Numbered from the stretch's first letter, positions 1 through 9,037 are shown. The stretch: 64,000 nt of DNA from Saccharibacillus endophyticus (GCF_013185185.1 NZ_JAAZWE010000003.1:434001-498000); one strand, 5' to 3'. Numbers and translations are program-made. Notes: generated from the sequence alone by a model not told the origin.

Positions 1-464
1 GCGACATGGATGCTTTTGATTTTTCCGAGAGAACCTTCCGCCAATACATCCAGCAGCTTTCTGTAGAGGGGCATATGATAAACCGTCATCGCTTCGGCAA
101 GAATCAAACCGCGCTCCCGGGCGAACGAGACGGCTTCCGCAAGCTGCGCGCCGTTGACCGTGATCGCTTTTTCGCAAAAAACGTGTTTGCCTTTTTCCAG
201 GCATCGCATGATGAATTCATGATGCGTGCTGTGCGGGGTCGCGATATACACGACGTCGACCGCTTCGTCGTCAAGCAGTTCTTCCAAGCTTCCGTAAGCT
301 TTTCCGATCTGATGCTTGCGGGCGAATTGTTCGGCTTTTTCGGGTTTTCGCGCGCCGATCGCTTCGATGTTTCCGCAAACGGAGCGTATCGCTTCCGCGA
401 AGTCGTCCGCGATTTGCCCGGGGCCGAAAATCGCCCATTTCGGCAGGGATGTAGAAGGAGTCAT
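1..464 (-). CDS. Gfo/Idh/MocA family oxidoreductase (5' part, runs off the window)
   Basis: The minus-strand frame starts at ATG 464 and stays open to base 1, giving 154 codons, so only the N-terminal half is present. The start has an AAAGG-type ribosome binding site about 11 nt upstream. The translation opens with a Rossmann nucleotide-binding fold (WAIFGPGQIADDFAEAI), followed by VDVVYIATPHSTHHEF and GKHVFCEKAI. The last two are the family's signature for the NAD(P)-binding domain and the EKP-like catalytic loop. Family members are NAD(P)-dependent dehydrogenases of sugars, inositols or bile-type substrates. The substrate cannot be told without the C-terminal domain. Confidence 0.85.
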   Translation of the reverse strand, partial: MTPSTSLPKWAIFGPGQIADDFAEAIRSVCGNIEAIGARKPEKAEQFARKHQIGKAYGSLEELLDDEAVDVVYIATPHSTHHEFIMRCLEKGKHVFCEKAITVNGAQLAEAVSFARERGLILAEAMTVYHMPLYRKLLDVLAEGSLGKIKSIHV

Positions 465-521
465 GAGCGTTCCAGCCTTTCTTGAGACGCAAATTTTTCG
501 TCGGTGGTTTGATGTTCCGTT

Positions 522-1610
522 TTAGCGCCGGGTGCGCTCGCTTCTCGGAGGCAGCGGCGGCGTTTCTTCGCTTAACGAAGCGCGGCCCGTCCGTTCGACG
601 CGGGCTTCTTCGCGCTTGACTGTGTCTTCGATATGCCGCGTTTCCTCGACGTTGCGCGTGCTGACGTCGATTTCTTCGGTAACGACGTTATGTTTGTTGA
701 TCTCGATGCGTTCTTCGCTGACCGGAATCCGGATCGTTTCGTTTTCACCCACCGGCGCATCCGATTCGACGTCGTCGACGGAACGGCGTTCGATCACCAC
801 TTCTTCATGGGTAACGGGCACGGTAATCGTTTTTTCTTCGCGGACGATTTCTTTGCGAACCTCGACTTCGCCGGTACGGACTTGATGCTTATCGATTTCC
901 AACTGCTCGGCGCGCAGCTCCAGCGTGTTTCCTTCCGAAGAAGAAGGCGTTGCCGAACCCTGCGCGGACGAATGCTTTTTGTCCAGCGCGCCCGGTTCGA
1001 ACGAAATCGGCCGCGAATCGGCCGAAGCCGTCAAAGCGTCCGTATTCGGTTCCGGATGCTCTTCATGCCGCGGAGCCTCCGCCTTTAGATTGTCGCTTGG
1101 GCGGTCTTGGGCGCCGAACGAAGTATGATTCAGCGCGTAATGGCTGCTGAATATATGTTCGACTTCTTCGCGGTTCCGGCCGGCGGCGTCGACGATCACC
1201 AACAAACGTCCTCCGCCGACGTGTTCATGGTAGGTGTGCGCGTCCGTTTCGGGAATGCCTAAGCCGATCAATCCGCCGACCAATCCGCCTCCCGTCGCGC
1301 CGACGGCGATGCCCGCCAACGCGGTGGCGATCGGACCGGCCGCGAGCAGCGGACCGATTCCGGGAATGGCCAACGCGCCGAGACCGGCCAACAGACCGCC
1401 GACTCCGCCCAGGATTCCTCCGGCCGCCGCGCCTCCGGCTGCGCCTTCCGGAGCTTTCGTATCGGTTTTTTCGCTAAGCGCTTCGGCTTCTTCCCGGTTT
1501 TTGGAGATCACGGAGATATCGTCCCGCTCGTAGCCGTGCCTTTTCAATTCCTCGATCGCCCCCGAAGCTTCGCGTTCCGTCAAAAATACGCCTACTACTT
1601 TGTCCGTCAT
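522..1610 (-). CDS. YsnF/AvaK-domain general stress protein
   Basis: This is a 362-residue protein starting MTDKVVGVF. GAGGAGGA lies 8 nt upstream of ATG 1610, so this start is preferred over an in-frame ATG 63 nt further out. Residues about 1-60 form a DUF1269/YflT-like alpha-beta domain (GVFLTEREASGAIEELKRHG). A Gly/Ala-rich hydrophobic segment around residues 70-125 (GGVGGLLAGLGALAIPGIG) resembles a glycine-zipper membrane stretch. The C-terminal half carries two DUF2382-type repeats with the VPVTHEEVVIERR and IPVSEERIEINK motifs. B. subtilis YsnF is a general stress protein, but the biochemical role is unknown. It lies just downstream of a paralogue with the same layout, which suggests tandem duplication. 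Confidence 0.8.
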   Translation of the reverse strand: MTDKVVGVFLTEREASGAIEELKRHGYERDDISVISKNREEAEALSEKTDTKAPEGAAGGAAAGGILGGVGGLLAGLGALAIPGIGPLLAAGPIATALAGIAVGATGGGLVGGLIGLGIPETDAHTYHEHVGGGRLLVIVDAAGRNREEVEHIFSSHYALNHTSFGAQDRPSDNLKAEAPRHEEHPEPNTDALTASADSRPISFEPGALDKKHSSAQGSATPSSSEGNTLELRAEQLEIDKHQVRTGEVEVRKEIVREEKTITVPVTHEEVVIERRSVDDVESDAPVGENETIRIPVSEERIEINKHNVVTEEIDVSTRNVEETRHIEDTVKREEARVERTGRASLSEETPPLPPRSERTRR

Positions 1611-1657
1611 GCCGTGTTCCTCCTCGTTTTTGAAAGTGCGCAGCTTTATCCATACAG

Positions 1658-1689
1658 GAACAAGCCCGGGCATTCTGCCGGGCTTGTTC
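1658..1689 (-). terminator. Hairpin between the two YsnF-like genes
   Basis: A 12-bp perfect stem (GAACAAGCCCGG paired with CCGGGCTTGTTC) with an 8-nt loop lies between the two tandem stress genes. Only a short T stretch follows on the minus strand. It may be a weak terminator or attenuator that reduces read-through from the upstream paralogue. Confidence 0.5.
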
Positions 1690-1749
1690 GCGAGCGAAAC
1701 ATGTATCGGTACGGCTCGGGCAAGAATGATCGGTTTCCGCCGACGCGGA

Positions 1750-2865
1750 TTACAATCTTCTCGAAGACGCTTTTTCTTTCAGCGTTTCGCTGCCTTCGCG
1801 CATGTCGGGATGTCCGTCTTTTTCGATCCGCGCTTCTTCGCGGCGGAGCGTATCGCTGACATGCTCCGTCTCGTGCACGTCGCGCTTGTGCACTTCGACT
1901 TCGCCGGTAACGACGTTGCGTTTGTTTACTTCGACTTGTTCTTCGCTGACCGGAACGCGAATCGTTTCGTCCAGGCCTACCGGCTGGTCGGTCGGCACGT
2001 CGCCTACGGAACGGCGCTCGATCACGACCTCTTCATGGCTGACCGGAACGTCCATTTCTTTGCGCTCTTCCACGATGTCTTTATGCACTTCGACTTCGCC
2101 GCTGCGTACCGTGTTTTTGTTCACGTCGAGCTGCTCTTCGCGAAGTTGAAGTTTGCGTGCCTCGTCGTCGCGGTCCATCACGTCGCGGTCGCGATTCAGC
2201 GTATCGCGCTCCAGATCCGCCGGAGCGGCCAAACCGCGATCGCCTACCGGCGTGTTGTCCATGCGGTTGGCGTCCAGATTCGTTGCGCCCATGGCCGGCG
2301 TATTGCCGTACAGCGTATCTTCGTTCGCCATTTCGCTCGTCGCCGTCCGGTCCGAAGCGGCATATTCGTCATCGTAACGTCTATTGGCCGAATTGTTGTC
2401 GCGGAAAATGCGGTATACTTCGCTCCGGTTCGATTCGTCCGTGTCCACGATAACGAGGATTTTGCCTTCGTCCACCGCAGTATCGTATTCTTGTGCTTCG
2501 TTTTCCGGAATGCCGAGGCCGATCAATCCGCCTACGATACCGCCGCCGGCCGCGCCTACCGCAGCGCCTGCAAGCGTCGCCGCCAGCGGTCCCGCCGCCA
2601 GGATCGGCCCGATGCCCGGAATCGCCAATGCCCCGAGTCCTGCCAGAAGGCCGCCGATGCCGCCCAGTACGCCGCCCGTCGCCGCTCCTCCGGCCGCGCC
2701 TTCCGGCGCCATCGTGCCGGTCTCGTCTTCAAGCTTGCGCATGTCTTTTTTGTCGCGGGTGATGATCGAGATATCGTCCGCGTTGTAACCGGTTCTTTTC
2801 AAGCTCTGAATCGCGCTGGAAGCTTCTTGCTCCGAATGGAATACGCCTACGATTTTTTTACTCAT
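1750..2865 (-). CDS. YsnF/AvaK-domain general stress protein (paralogue)
   Basis: This is a 371-residue protein starting MSKKIVGVF. GAGGAGG sits 10 nt before ATG 2865 and only 4 nt before the ATG two codons upstream, so 2865 is preferred. The order of parts matches the downstream paralogue: an N-terminal YflT-like domain (EQEASSAIQSLKRTGYNADDISIITR), a Gly/Ala-rich hydrophobic core (GGIGGLLAGLGALAIPG), an acidic linker, and C-terminal DUF2382 repeats with VPVSHEEVVIERR and VPVSEEQVEVNKR. Such proteins are typically part of the general stress response in Bacillales. Function beyond that is not known. Confidence 0.8.
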   Translation of the reverse strand: MSKKIVGVFHSEQEASSAIQSLKRTGYNADDISIITRDKKDMRKLEDETGTMAPEGAAGGAATGGVLGGIGGLLAGLGALAIPGIGPILAAGPLAATLAGAAVGAAGGGIVGGLIGLGIPENEAQEYDTAVDEGKILVIVDTDESNRSEVYRIFRDNNSANRRYDDEYAASDRTATSEMANEDTLYGNTPAMGATNLDANRMDNTPVGDRGLAAPADLERDTLNRDRDVMDRDDEARKLQLREEQLDVNKNTVRSGEVEVHKDIVEERKEMDVPVSHEEVVIERRSVGDVPTDQPVGLDETIRVPVSEEQVEVNKRNVVTGEVEVHKRDVHETEHVSDTLRREEARIEKDGHPDMREGSETLKEKASSRRL

Positions 2866-2943
2866 GATCATGATGCCTCCTCGTTGTGGGTAGTGATTTT
2901 TGAGTTTAAATTTCGTCGTCGTTCTTTTCTTCGCCGTCGTGCT

Positions 2944-2976
2944 TCATAGATTCGCATGTTTACTGCTACGCTTCAT
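2944..2976 (-). CDS. Tiny reading frame with a good ribosome binding site (doubtful)
   Basis: On the minus strand, GGGAGG (2984-2989) is followed 7 nt later by ATG 2976 and a 10-codon frame, MKRSSKHANL-stop. An overlapping frame starting at ATG 2947 continues as MKHDGEEKNDDEI and stops at 2906. Together the two pieces look like one small charged protein split by a one-base shift. They lie in the leader of the YsnF-like gene, so they could also be a leader peptide. There is no similarity evidence. Confidence 0.2.
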   Translation of the reverse strand: MKRSSKHANL

Positions 2977-3061
2977 AATTAAACCTCCCGGCAAAATATA
3001 AACCCCTCATTCACAAAATAAAAGAAAAGTCAATCATTTTGTTGCGAGGCGTTTCAAAAGC

Positions 3062-3089
3062 AAAAAAGCGGCTTATCGCGAAGCCGCTT
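3062..3089 (-). terminator. Terminator of the gamma-glutamyltransferase gene
   Basis: On the minus strand, AAGCGGCTT pairs with AAGCCGCTT around a 6-nt loop and is followed by a run of six T. It lies 28 bases past the stop codon of the gene at 3117-4727. Confidence 0.85.
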
Positions 3090-3116
3090 CTGCCGATCCC
3101 GTTTTCGGTTTGACGG

Positions 3117-4727
3117 CTACCAAGCCGCGATCGAACCGTCGGTCCGGGTCTCCGTTCCGCCGCAAAGGACGCCGCTCGCGGGATCGCGCCAGATGATTTG
3201 TCCGCGTCCGAACACTCCTTTGTCCGTCGCGACTTTGATTTCGTGTCCTTTGCGCATGAGCGCTTGCGCCAGATGGATCGGGAAGTCCGGCTCGACTTGA
3301 ACGCTTTTCCCGTTCTCCCACATCCAACGCGGGGAATCGAGGGCGGCCTGAGGATTCAGATCGAAATCGATCGTATTCATCACGAGCTGGACATGGCCTT
3401 GAGGCTGCATGAAGCCGCCCATGACGCCGAACGGACCGACGGCTTCGCCTCCGCGGGTCAGGAACCCGGGGATGATCGTATGATAGCTTCGTTTGCCGGG
3501 AGCGAGCGCGTTGTCGTGCCGAGGGTCCATGGAGAAGCTATGTCCCCGATTTTGCAGCGCGATGCCGGTTCCGGGCACGACGATGCCCGAGCCGAAGCCC
3601 ATGTAGTTGCTTTGGATGAACGAGACCATGTTGCCTTCGCCGTCGGCCGCGGCGAGATAGACGGTTCCGTCCGAAGGCGGCGTTCCCGGACCGGGAAGAG
3701 CGGCCTCGTCGGAAATGAGCTTCCGGCGTTCTTCCGCATATTCGCGGGACAATAACCCTTCGACGGACATTCGCATATGCTTGGAATCCGCGATATAAGC
3801 TTCTCCGTCGGCAAAAGCCAGCTTCATCGCTTCCAACTGGCGATGCAGCGTCGGGACGCTGTCTTTTTCTCCGGCAGCAAAGCCGTCCAGAATGTTCAGC
3901 GCCATCAAAGCGATCATTCCTTGGCCGTTCGGCGGCATCTCCCAGACCTCGTAATCCCGATAGCGCGCAGAGACGGGCTTGACCCATTCCGGCCGATAGA
4001 CAGCCAGATCTTCGGAAGTCAAAAATCCGCCGTACTCGCTGAGATGATCGGCGATCTTGGCAGCTAATTCGCCGCGATAGAACGATTCGGCATCGGTCCG
4101 TCCGATTTCCCGAAGCGAAGCGGCATGATGGGGAGAACTCCACATTTCTCCGGCTTTGGGAGCATGGCCGTTCGGCGCGAAGGTGCGGAACCATTCCGCG
4201 TGGACTTCGCCGCTGAGCCGGCTGCCGAAGATCCGATAGGCCCGATTCCAGAAATAAGCCAGACTCGCAGGAACCGGGTACCCTTCTTCGGCATAGCGCA
4301 CGGCAGGCGCAAGCGTTTGTTCAAAGGGCAGGCGCCCGAACCGGCGGGAGAGCTCGGCCCAAGCAGAAGGAGCACCCGGGACGGTAATGGGCACGACGCC
4401 GTATTTCGGCATTTCCTCGATTCCCCGCTCTTTGAGCGCATCGATGGACAAAGATGCGGGAGCCGGACCGCTTGCGTTCAGGCCGTGCAGCTCGCCGTTG
4501 GTCCAGACCAGCGCGAAGGCATCGCCCCCGATCCCGTTGAAAGCAGGCTCCAATACCGTGAGCGCGGCGGCCGTGGCGACCGCGGCATCGATGGCGTTGC
4601 CGCCTGCTTTCAGAATGTCCAATCCGGCTTGCGCGGCCAAAGGCTGGGAGGTAGCGACCATGCCTTTGCGGGCATAGGCAGGAAGACGGCGGGAGGGGTA
4701 GGGTTGGTATAACGGATCAAAGTTCAT
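3117..4727 (-). CDS. Gamma-glutamyltransferase family protein
   Basis: This 536-residue protein belongs to the gamma-glutamyltranspeptidase family (Ntn hydrolases). Family members mature by self-cleavage before a catalytic Thr and hydrolyse or transfer gamma-glutamyl groups. The motifs GGNAIDAAVATAAALTVLEP near the N-terminus and NGIGGDAFALVW are typical. The likely nucleophile is the Thr of DGTVYLAAADGEGN at about residue 355, preceding the small subunit. No secretion signal is visible, as in cytosolic YwrD-like members. ATG 4727 has AGGAG 12 nt upstream; the ATG at 4739 abuts that site and is less likely. The exact substrate is unknown. Confidence 0.85.
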   Translation of the reverse strand: MNFDPLYQPYPSRRLPAYARKGMVATSQPLAAQAGLDILKAGGNAIDAAVATAAALTVLEPAFNGIGGDAFALVWTNGELHGLNASGPAPASLSIDALKERGIEEMPKYGVVPITVPGAPSAWAELSRRFGRLPFEQTLAPAVRYAEEGYPVPASLAYFWNRAYRIFGSRLSGEVHAEWFRTFAPNGHAPKAGEMWSSPHHAASLREIGRTDAESFYRGELAAKIADHLSEYGGFLTSEDLAVYRPEWVKPVSARYRDYEVWEMPPNGQGMIALMALNILDGFAAGEKDSVPTLHRQLEAMKLAFADGEAYIADSKHMRMSVEGLLSREYAEERRKLISDEAALPGPGTPPSDGTVYLAAADGEGNMVSFIQSNYMGFGSGIVVPGTGIALQNRGHSFSMDPRHDNALAPGKRSYHTIIPGFLTRGGEAVGPFGVMGGFMQPQGHVQLVMNTIDFDLNPQAALDSPRWMWENGKSVQVEPDFPIHLAQALMRKGHEIKVATDKGVFGRGQIIWRDPASGVLCGGTETRTDGSIAAW

Positions 4728-4834
4728 CGGATCGATCATCTCCTGTCGTTGAGCGTTTAGGCGTTCGCGGCGGATTCGTTACTCCTTTTGCTGCCCAGAT
4801 CGGGATTAGTATAGCATAAGGGTTTCGACACGAG

Positions 4835-4873
4835 TAAAAGCCGCTCTCATCGGATAGAAGAGAGCGGCTTTTA
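4835..4873 (-). terminator. Terminator downstream of the AI-2E transporter gene
   Basis: A 14-bp stem (TAAAAGCCGCTCTC with GAGAGCGGCTTTTA) has A and T tails on the two sides, so it can work in either direction. It lies 38 nt beyond the stop codon of the gene at 4911-6005. Confidence 0.85.
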
Positions 4874-4910
4874 GGGGCGAAAACTGGCTTTTGACTGCCT
4901 GGTTGCCGAA

Positions 4911-6005
4911 TTAGCCGATAGTGCCTTTGATCTTACTTTTCAAATACATTTGATAAATATGGCGGATGCCGATCTTGACCACCATGTAGATCGGGATGCA
5001 AATCAGCATGCCCAGGATGCCCATGATGTCGCCGCCGACGAGCAGCAGGACGATGACGGTCAGCGGGTGCATGTCCAGCTGTTTGCCGAACACGAGCGGT
5101 TCCAGCAGGTTGTTCTGGATCAACTGCGCCACGACGACGATCACGATCGACCAGATGGCCATGCTCGGCGATTCGATCAGGCCGACGATGCCGACAGGGA
5201 CTCCGGCGAGGAACGCTCCGATGAACGGAATGAAGTTCAAGAAGAACGAGATGATGACCAGAAGCAGCGAATACGGCAGGCCGATGATCAGGAAGCCGAT
5301 ATAGAGCAGCACGCAGAGCATCAGGTTGACGATAACCCGTCCGGCGATGAAGCCGTTCAGCGCGTCGTCCATTTCGCCCAGCATTACTTTTCCGTCGTCC
5401 TTCTGTTCGTTCGGGAAGATCTTCAGCAGATAACCCGGCAGCTTATAATCGTCGCGCAGCAGGAAGTAGAGCAGGATCGGGAAGGTCGCGATAACCAGCA
5501 CGAAGCTCGAAACGAACGAGAACATGTTCGTGATGTTGTCCGACAGCCATGTCAGCGAAGCATCCAGCACTCCCGACAAGCGGTCGAGCAATTCTTGGTT
5601 CTGGGCCGAGTCGGCCGGAATGAATCGGCTGACGGTCGGGTTGTTTTGCAGCTGCTGCAGTTGGTAGACCGCGTCCTGCGCAAGCTGGGGCGCATTGGTG
5701 ACGAAGCTTTCAACCTGATCGCGCAGCGTAGGCCATACCCACAGCGAAGCGCCTACGATAAGCAGGATAAACACCACGAAGATCAACATTACGGACCAGG
5801 AGCGTTTCCACTTTTTGCGTTCCAGGAAGCGCACGAGAGGACGCAGCGGATAGTAGAAAAAAGCAGCGATCAGTAACGGGACCACAAGGGAGCTGACCAA
5901 TGATACGACCGGCGTGAACAGGAACTTGACCAGCGTACCCAAGAATATAATCAGCAGAATAAGGGCAACCCCTGCCCCTATGACGAAAAAGCGATTCTTG
6001 AACAT
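4911..6005 (-). CDS. AI-2E family transporter
   Basis: This is a 364-residue multi-spanning membrane protein. ATG 6005 (MFKNRFFVIGAG) has AGGAGG 6-7 nt upstream. A 40-residue N-terminal extension in the same frame lacks a ribosome binding site and looks non-coding. Hydrophobic segments include residues about 7-30, 36-56, 65-90, 190-215 and several in the C-terminal half (LLVIISFFLNFIPFIGAFLAG and IVIVVVAQLIQNN are family hallmarks). The family includes TqsA and YdbI-like permeases. Exported substrates vary, and the name does not prove AI-2 transport here. It is monocistronic with its own terminator. Confidence 0.85.
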   Translation of the reverse strand: MFKNRFFVIGAGVALILLIIFLGTLVKFLFTPVVSLVSSLVVPLLIAAFFYYPLRPLVRFLERKKWKRSWSVMLIFVVFILLIVGASLWVWPTLRDQVESFVTNAPQLAQDAVYQLQQLQNNPTVSRFIPADSAQNQELLDRLSGVLDASLTWLSDNITNMFSFVSSFVLVIATFPILLYFLLRDDYKLPGYLLKIFPNEQKDDGKVMLGEMDDALNGFIAGRVIVNLMLCVLLYIGFLIIGLPYSLLLVIISFFLNFIPFIGAFLAGVPVGIVGLIESPSMAIWSIVIVVVAQLIQNNLLEPLVFGKQLDMHPLTVIVLLLVGGDIMGILGMLICIPIYMVVKIGIRHIYQMYLKSKIKGTIG

Positions 6006-6394
6006 ATGCGTCCTCCTACTGATATGAATGTGCCCGCAGCTTCGATGAGCGGCACTGCCGCAAAAACGTTCGGCCGGGCGGTTTGCGAAGATTGGGCAAT
6101 GAACTATGTATGATCTACGGCCCAAGCAAGCAAATGCACTTCTATGTATATTAAACGAAAAACGACATGTTTACGCCGCTTGCGCCGAGACTCGGCGGAT
6201 CGGACAAAAAACGCGCGTTTCGATCGTCTTTTTTTAAAGCCGATAATTTTAATTGGAATTAACCGAAAATCTATTGACTTTCTGTTGAACAGGTCGTAAA
6301 ATTCAATCTTGCACGACCTAAATGTTTGCCAGCGGGTTGCGCCCTGCTGGAAATGTTGTCCAAATCATCTTAGACCCAATCGGAGGAACCCATT
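6006..6394. other. Intergenic region between two divergent genes
   Basis: The 389-base gap holds a near-consensus promoter for the rightward ABC operon, an inverted repeat over its -10 region, and a small hairpin (CCAGCGGG with CCCTGCTGG, about 6328-6350). No gene is seen. The promoter of the leftward AI-2E gene is not obvious. Confidence 0.6.
6274..6302 (+). promoter_or_regulatory. Sigma-A promoter of the amino acid ABC operon
   Basis: TTGACT (6274-6279), a 17-nt spacer and TAAAAT (6297-6302) closely match the vegetative consensus. An inverted repeat, AGGTCGT (6291-6297) and ACGACCT (6313-6319), overlaps the -10 element and the likely start site. It could be a repressor operator or the start of a 5' hairpin. 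Confidence 0.7.
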
Positions 6395-7234
6395 ATGAAA
6401 AAAGCGACCATGCTCGGCCTTGTTGCGATTCTGATGACCCTGATGCTCGCCGCTTGCGGCAGCAATAACGGAAGCAATACGGCCGCTACGAATAACGCGG
6501 GCACGTCGGAAGAAAGCGCGACTGCCGCAGCGAACTCTTTGGAAAAGATCAAATCCGCCGGCAAGATCGTGATCGGCACGGAAGGCACGTATCCGCCGTT
6601 CACTTACCATGACGCAAGCGGCGAGTTGACCGGGTTCGACGTCGAAATCGCTCGCGAAGTAGCCAAGCGCCTCGGCGTCGAAGCCCAGTTCGAAGAAGCG
6701 CCGTGGGACAGTCTGCTCGCCGGTATCGACGCGGGACGCTTCGACTCCGTATTCAACGAAGTTTCGATCCGCGACGACCGTAAAGAAAAGTATGACTTCT
6801 CCGATCCGTATATCTCTTCCGGCGCGGTGCTGATCGTGCGCGAAGACAACACGGATATCAAATCGCTGGCTGATCTGAAAGGCAAAAAATCCGCTCAATC
6901 GCTGACCAGCAACCTGGCGGATATCGCAAGAGAAAACGGCGCGGAAATCGTGGCGATCGAAGGCTTCCAGCAAGCGATCGACCTGCTGAATTCCAACCGT
7001 GCGGATGCGACGATCAACGATAACCTGTCGTTCCTCGATTTGAAAAAGCAAAAACCGGATCTGGCGCTGAAAGTCGTTGCCGAAGCGGAAGACGCTTCCC
7101 AAAGCGGCGGCGTATTCGCGAAAAACCAGCCGGAACTGGTCGAAGCCGTGAACAAAGCGCTGGCCGATATGCATAGCGACGGCACGTACGCGACGATCTC
7201 CGAGAAATACTTCGGCGAAGACGTATCGAAGTAA
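6395..7234 (+). CDS. Amino acid ABC transporter substrate-binding lipoprotein
   Basis: This 279-residue protein has a lipoprotein signal (MKKATMLGLVAILMTLMLAA then Cys; lipobox LAAC). A Ser/Thr/Asn-rich linker leads into a family 3 solute-binding domain starting about residue 50 (KIVIGTEGTYPPFTYHD, TGFDVEIAREVAKRLGV, DFSDPYISS). These motifs are typical of polar amino acid or cystine binding proteins of the FliY/TcyA type. GGAGG lies 7 nt before ATG. It is the first gene of a three-gene operon with permease and ATPase. The substrate is inferred as a polar amino acid or cystine. Confidence 0.88.
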   Translation: MKKATMLGLVAILMTLMLAACGSNNGSNTAATNNAGTSEESATAAANSLEKIKSAGKIVIGTEGTYPPFTYHDASGELTGFDVEIAREVAKRLGVEAQFEEAPWDSLLAGIDAGRFDSVFNEVSIRDDRKEKYDFSDPYISSGAVLIVREDNTDIKSLADLKGKKSAQSLTSNLADIARENGAEIVAIEGFQQAIDLLNSNRADATINDNLSFLDLKKQKPDLALKVVAEAEDASQSGGVFAKNQPELVEAVNKALADMHSDGTYATISEKYFGEDVSK

Positions 7235-7437
7235 CTTACGCTGCACTACTGATACGGAAGAAGCCGCTCGCGGTTTCAACGGAAGCGGGGCTGTCCCGGA
7301 TTCGCGAAGCGGGTCCCGGAGCAGCCTCGTTTTGTTTGTTCAGGGCAGGCGTTTGCGTGTAAAAGTGAAGTACGAACGTTTTGTCCGACTTCATAGTGAA
7401 AAAGAATGCCGATCGCGGCGGAAGGGGTACAAGAAGC

Positions 7438-8106
7438 ATGGATGATCGTAAAATTCAGATCGTGATCGATTCCTTATGGCCGATGATCAAGGCTGCGCTG
7501 CAATACACGATTACGCTCGCGCTGATCTCGTTCGTTTTGGGGCTGATCCTAGCGGTATTGGTGGCCTTGGTGCGGGTGTGGAAAATCCCCGTGCTCAACC
7601 AAATCGCGATTTTTTATGTATGGGTTATTCGGGGAACGCCGCTGCTGGTACAGTTGTTTATTATTTTTTACGGGCTGCCGAGCATCGGAATCAAGTTCGA
7701 TCCGTTCCCGGCCGCGATAATCGCTTTTACGCTTAATATGGGCGCCTACAATTCCGAAATCGTCCGCGCCGCCATCCAGTCGATCTCGAAGGGCCAGTGG
7801 GAAGCCGCCTTTTCGCTCGGCATGACGCGCGTTCAGGCCCTCTGGCGGATTATTCTTCCGCAGGCCGCGCGCGTATCCGTGCCGCCGCTGTCGAACTCTT
7901 TTATCAGCCTGGTCAAAGACACGTCGCTCGCGTATACGGTAACGGTCGTCGAGCTGTTTCAGGTTTCGAAACAGATCACGGCAACTACTTACGAGCCGCT
8001 GCTGCTGTATATGGAAGCGGCCGTGATCTATCTCGCCATCTGTACGATCTTGAACGCCCTGCAAAATGTGATGGAGAAACGCTTATCCCGTTTCTCCACC
8101 CAATAA
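7438..8106 (+). CDS. Amino acid ABC transporter permease
   Basis: This 222-residue inner-membrane permease is of the HisM/TcyB type. Membrane spans are at about residues 20-45, 57-80, 85-105 and 185-210. The EAA loop is recognisable (GQWEAAFSLGMTRVQALWRI). GGAAGGGG sits about 10 nt before ATG 7438; an upstream TTG at 7381 in the same frame has no such site. The gene follows the binding protein after 203 nt and precedes the ATPase by 24 nt. The longer gap after the binding protein may allow its higher expression. Confidence 0.88.
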   Translation: MDDRKIQIVIDSLWPMIKAALQYTITLALISFVLGLILAVLVALVRVWKIPVLNQIAIFYVWVIRGTPLLVQLFIIFYGLPSIGIKFDPFPAAIIAFTLNMGAYNSEIVRAAIQSISKGQWEAAFSLGMTRVQALWRIILPQAARVSVPPLSNSFISLVKDTSLAYTVTVVELFQVSKQITATTYEPLLLYMEAAVIYLAICTILNALQNVMEKRLSRFSTQ

Positions 8107-8130
8107 CCGACCGGAAAGGAGTCACGTTCC

Positions 8131-8880
8131 ATGATCGAAATTCGCAATTTGCATAAATCGTTCGGATCGCTGCAAGTGCTTAACGGCATTGATTTATCGT
8201 TGGAAAAAGGAAAAGTGCTCGTGATCATCGGTCCTTCCGGCTCGGGGAAAACGACGCTGCTGCGCTGCTTGAACCTGTTGGAGACGCCGGATGCCGGGTC
8301 GCTCAAGCTGGGCGAAGCGAGCATCGAATTCGACGGGCGCCGCAAGATTGACAAGCAGCAGGTGCTGAAGCTGCGTCAGAGCACCGGAATGGTGTTCCAA
8401 TCGTATAATCTGTTCCCGCATAAGACGGCACTGGAGAATGTGATGGAAGCTCAGATCGTCGTTCAAAAGCGCGATAAGAATGCGGCGCGCAAGCGTTCCT
8501 TGGAGCTGCTGGCGAAGGTAGGCTTAAGCGGCAAGGAAGATTCATACCCGCACCAACTCTCCGGAGGCCAGCAGCAGCGCGTCGGCATCGCACGCGCGCT
8601 GGCTACCGATCCCGAAGTGATGCTGTTCGACGAACCGACCTCCGCGCTCGATCCCGAGCTGGTCGGCGAGGTGCTGAAAGTCATGAAAGAATTGGCTGCC
8701 GAGGGAATGACCATGGTCGTGGTAACGCACGAGATGAAGTTTGCCGAGGAAGCGGCGGATACGGTCGTCCTGATGGACGGCGGCGTCATTTTGGAGCAAG
8801 GACCGCCGCAGAAGGTGCTTCAGAACCCGTCCAGCGAGCGCGCTTCCCAATTTTTGAACCTGCTGACGGCCAAAGAATGA
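8131..8880 (+). CDS. Amino acid ABC transporter ATP-binding protein
   Basis: This 249-residue ATPase energises the transporter encoded just upstream. It has Walker A GPSGSGKT at about residue 32, the signature LSGGQQQR, Walker [13 protein letters not shown] and the switch His in [15 protein letters not shown] lies 9 nt before ATG. This is the GlnQ/HisP class that pairs with polar amino acid permeases. A strong terminator follows 24 nt after the stop and ends the operon. Confidence 0.92.
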   Translation: MIEIRNLHKSFGSLQVLNGIDLSLEKGKVLVIIGPSGSGKTTLLRCLNLLETPDAGSLKLGEASIEFDGRRKIDKQQVLKLRQSTGMVFQSYNLFPHKTALENVMEAQIVVQKRDKNAARKRSLELLAKVGLSGKEDSYPHQLSGGQQQRVGIARALATDPEVMLFDEPTSALDPELVGEVLKVMKELAAEGMTMVVVTHEMKFAEEAADTVVLMDGGVILEQGPPQKVLQNPSSERASQFLNLLTAKE

Positions 8881-8903
8881 ACCCAGCACGAATCAGACTG
8901 ACG

Positions 8904-8940
8904 AAAGCCGCCGAGACAGCGATCGGCGGCTTTTATTTTC
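8904..8940 (+). terminator. Terminator of the amino acid ABC operon
   Basis: AAAGCCGCCG pairs with CGGCGGCTTT around a 10-nt loop and is followed by a T-rich tract (TTTTATTTTC). Confidence 0.9.
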
Positions 8941-8960
8941 ATTTATATACATATAGCTAT

Positions 8961-8986
8961 TAAAAGATCGGGTTTTTTGTCGAAAA
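8961..8986 (+). promoter_or_regulatory. Possible sigma-D-type promoter of the chemoreceptor gene
   Basis: TAAA (8961-8964), a 14-nt spacer and GTCGAAAA (8979-8986) resemble the sigma-D consensus TAAA-N14-16-GCCGATAT, with mismatches in the -10. The position fits initiation just before the preferred start at 9038. Motility genes of Bacillales are usually under this factor. Confidence 0.4.
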
Positions 8987-9037
8987 AAAGATATGGCGCC
9001 GAATAAGGCGATGAAACGGAAGAAACGGGGGAAGCGC

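Noticed and set aside
1600..2949. A 449-codon plus-strand frame opposite the YsnF-like genes
   Set aside because: Phe/Arg/His-rich translation mirrors the repeat-rich minus-strand gene, has no ribosome binding site, and is fully explained as an antisense shadow.
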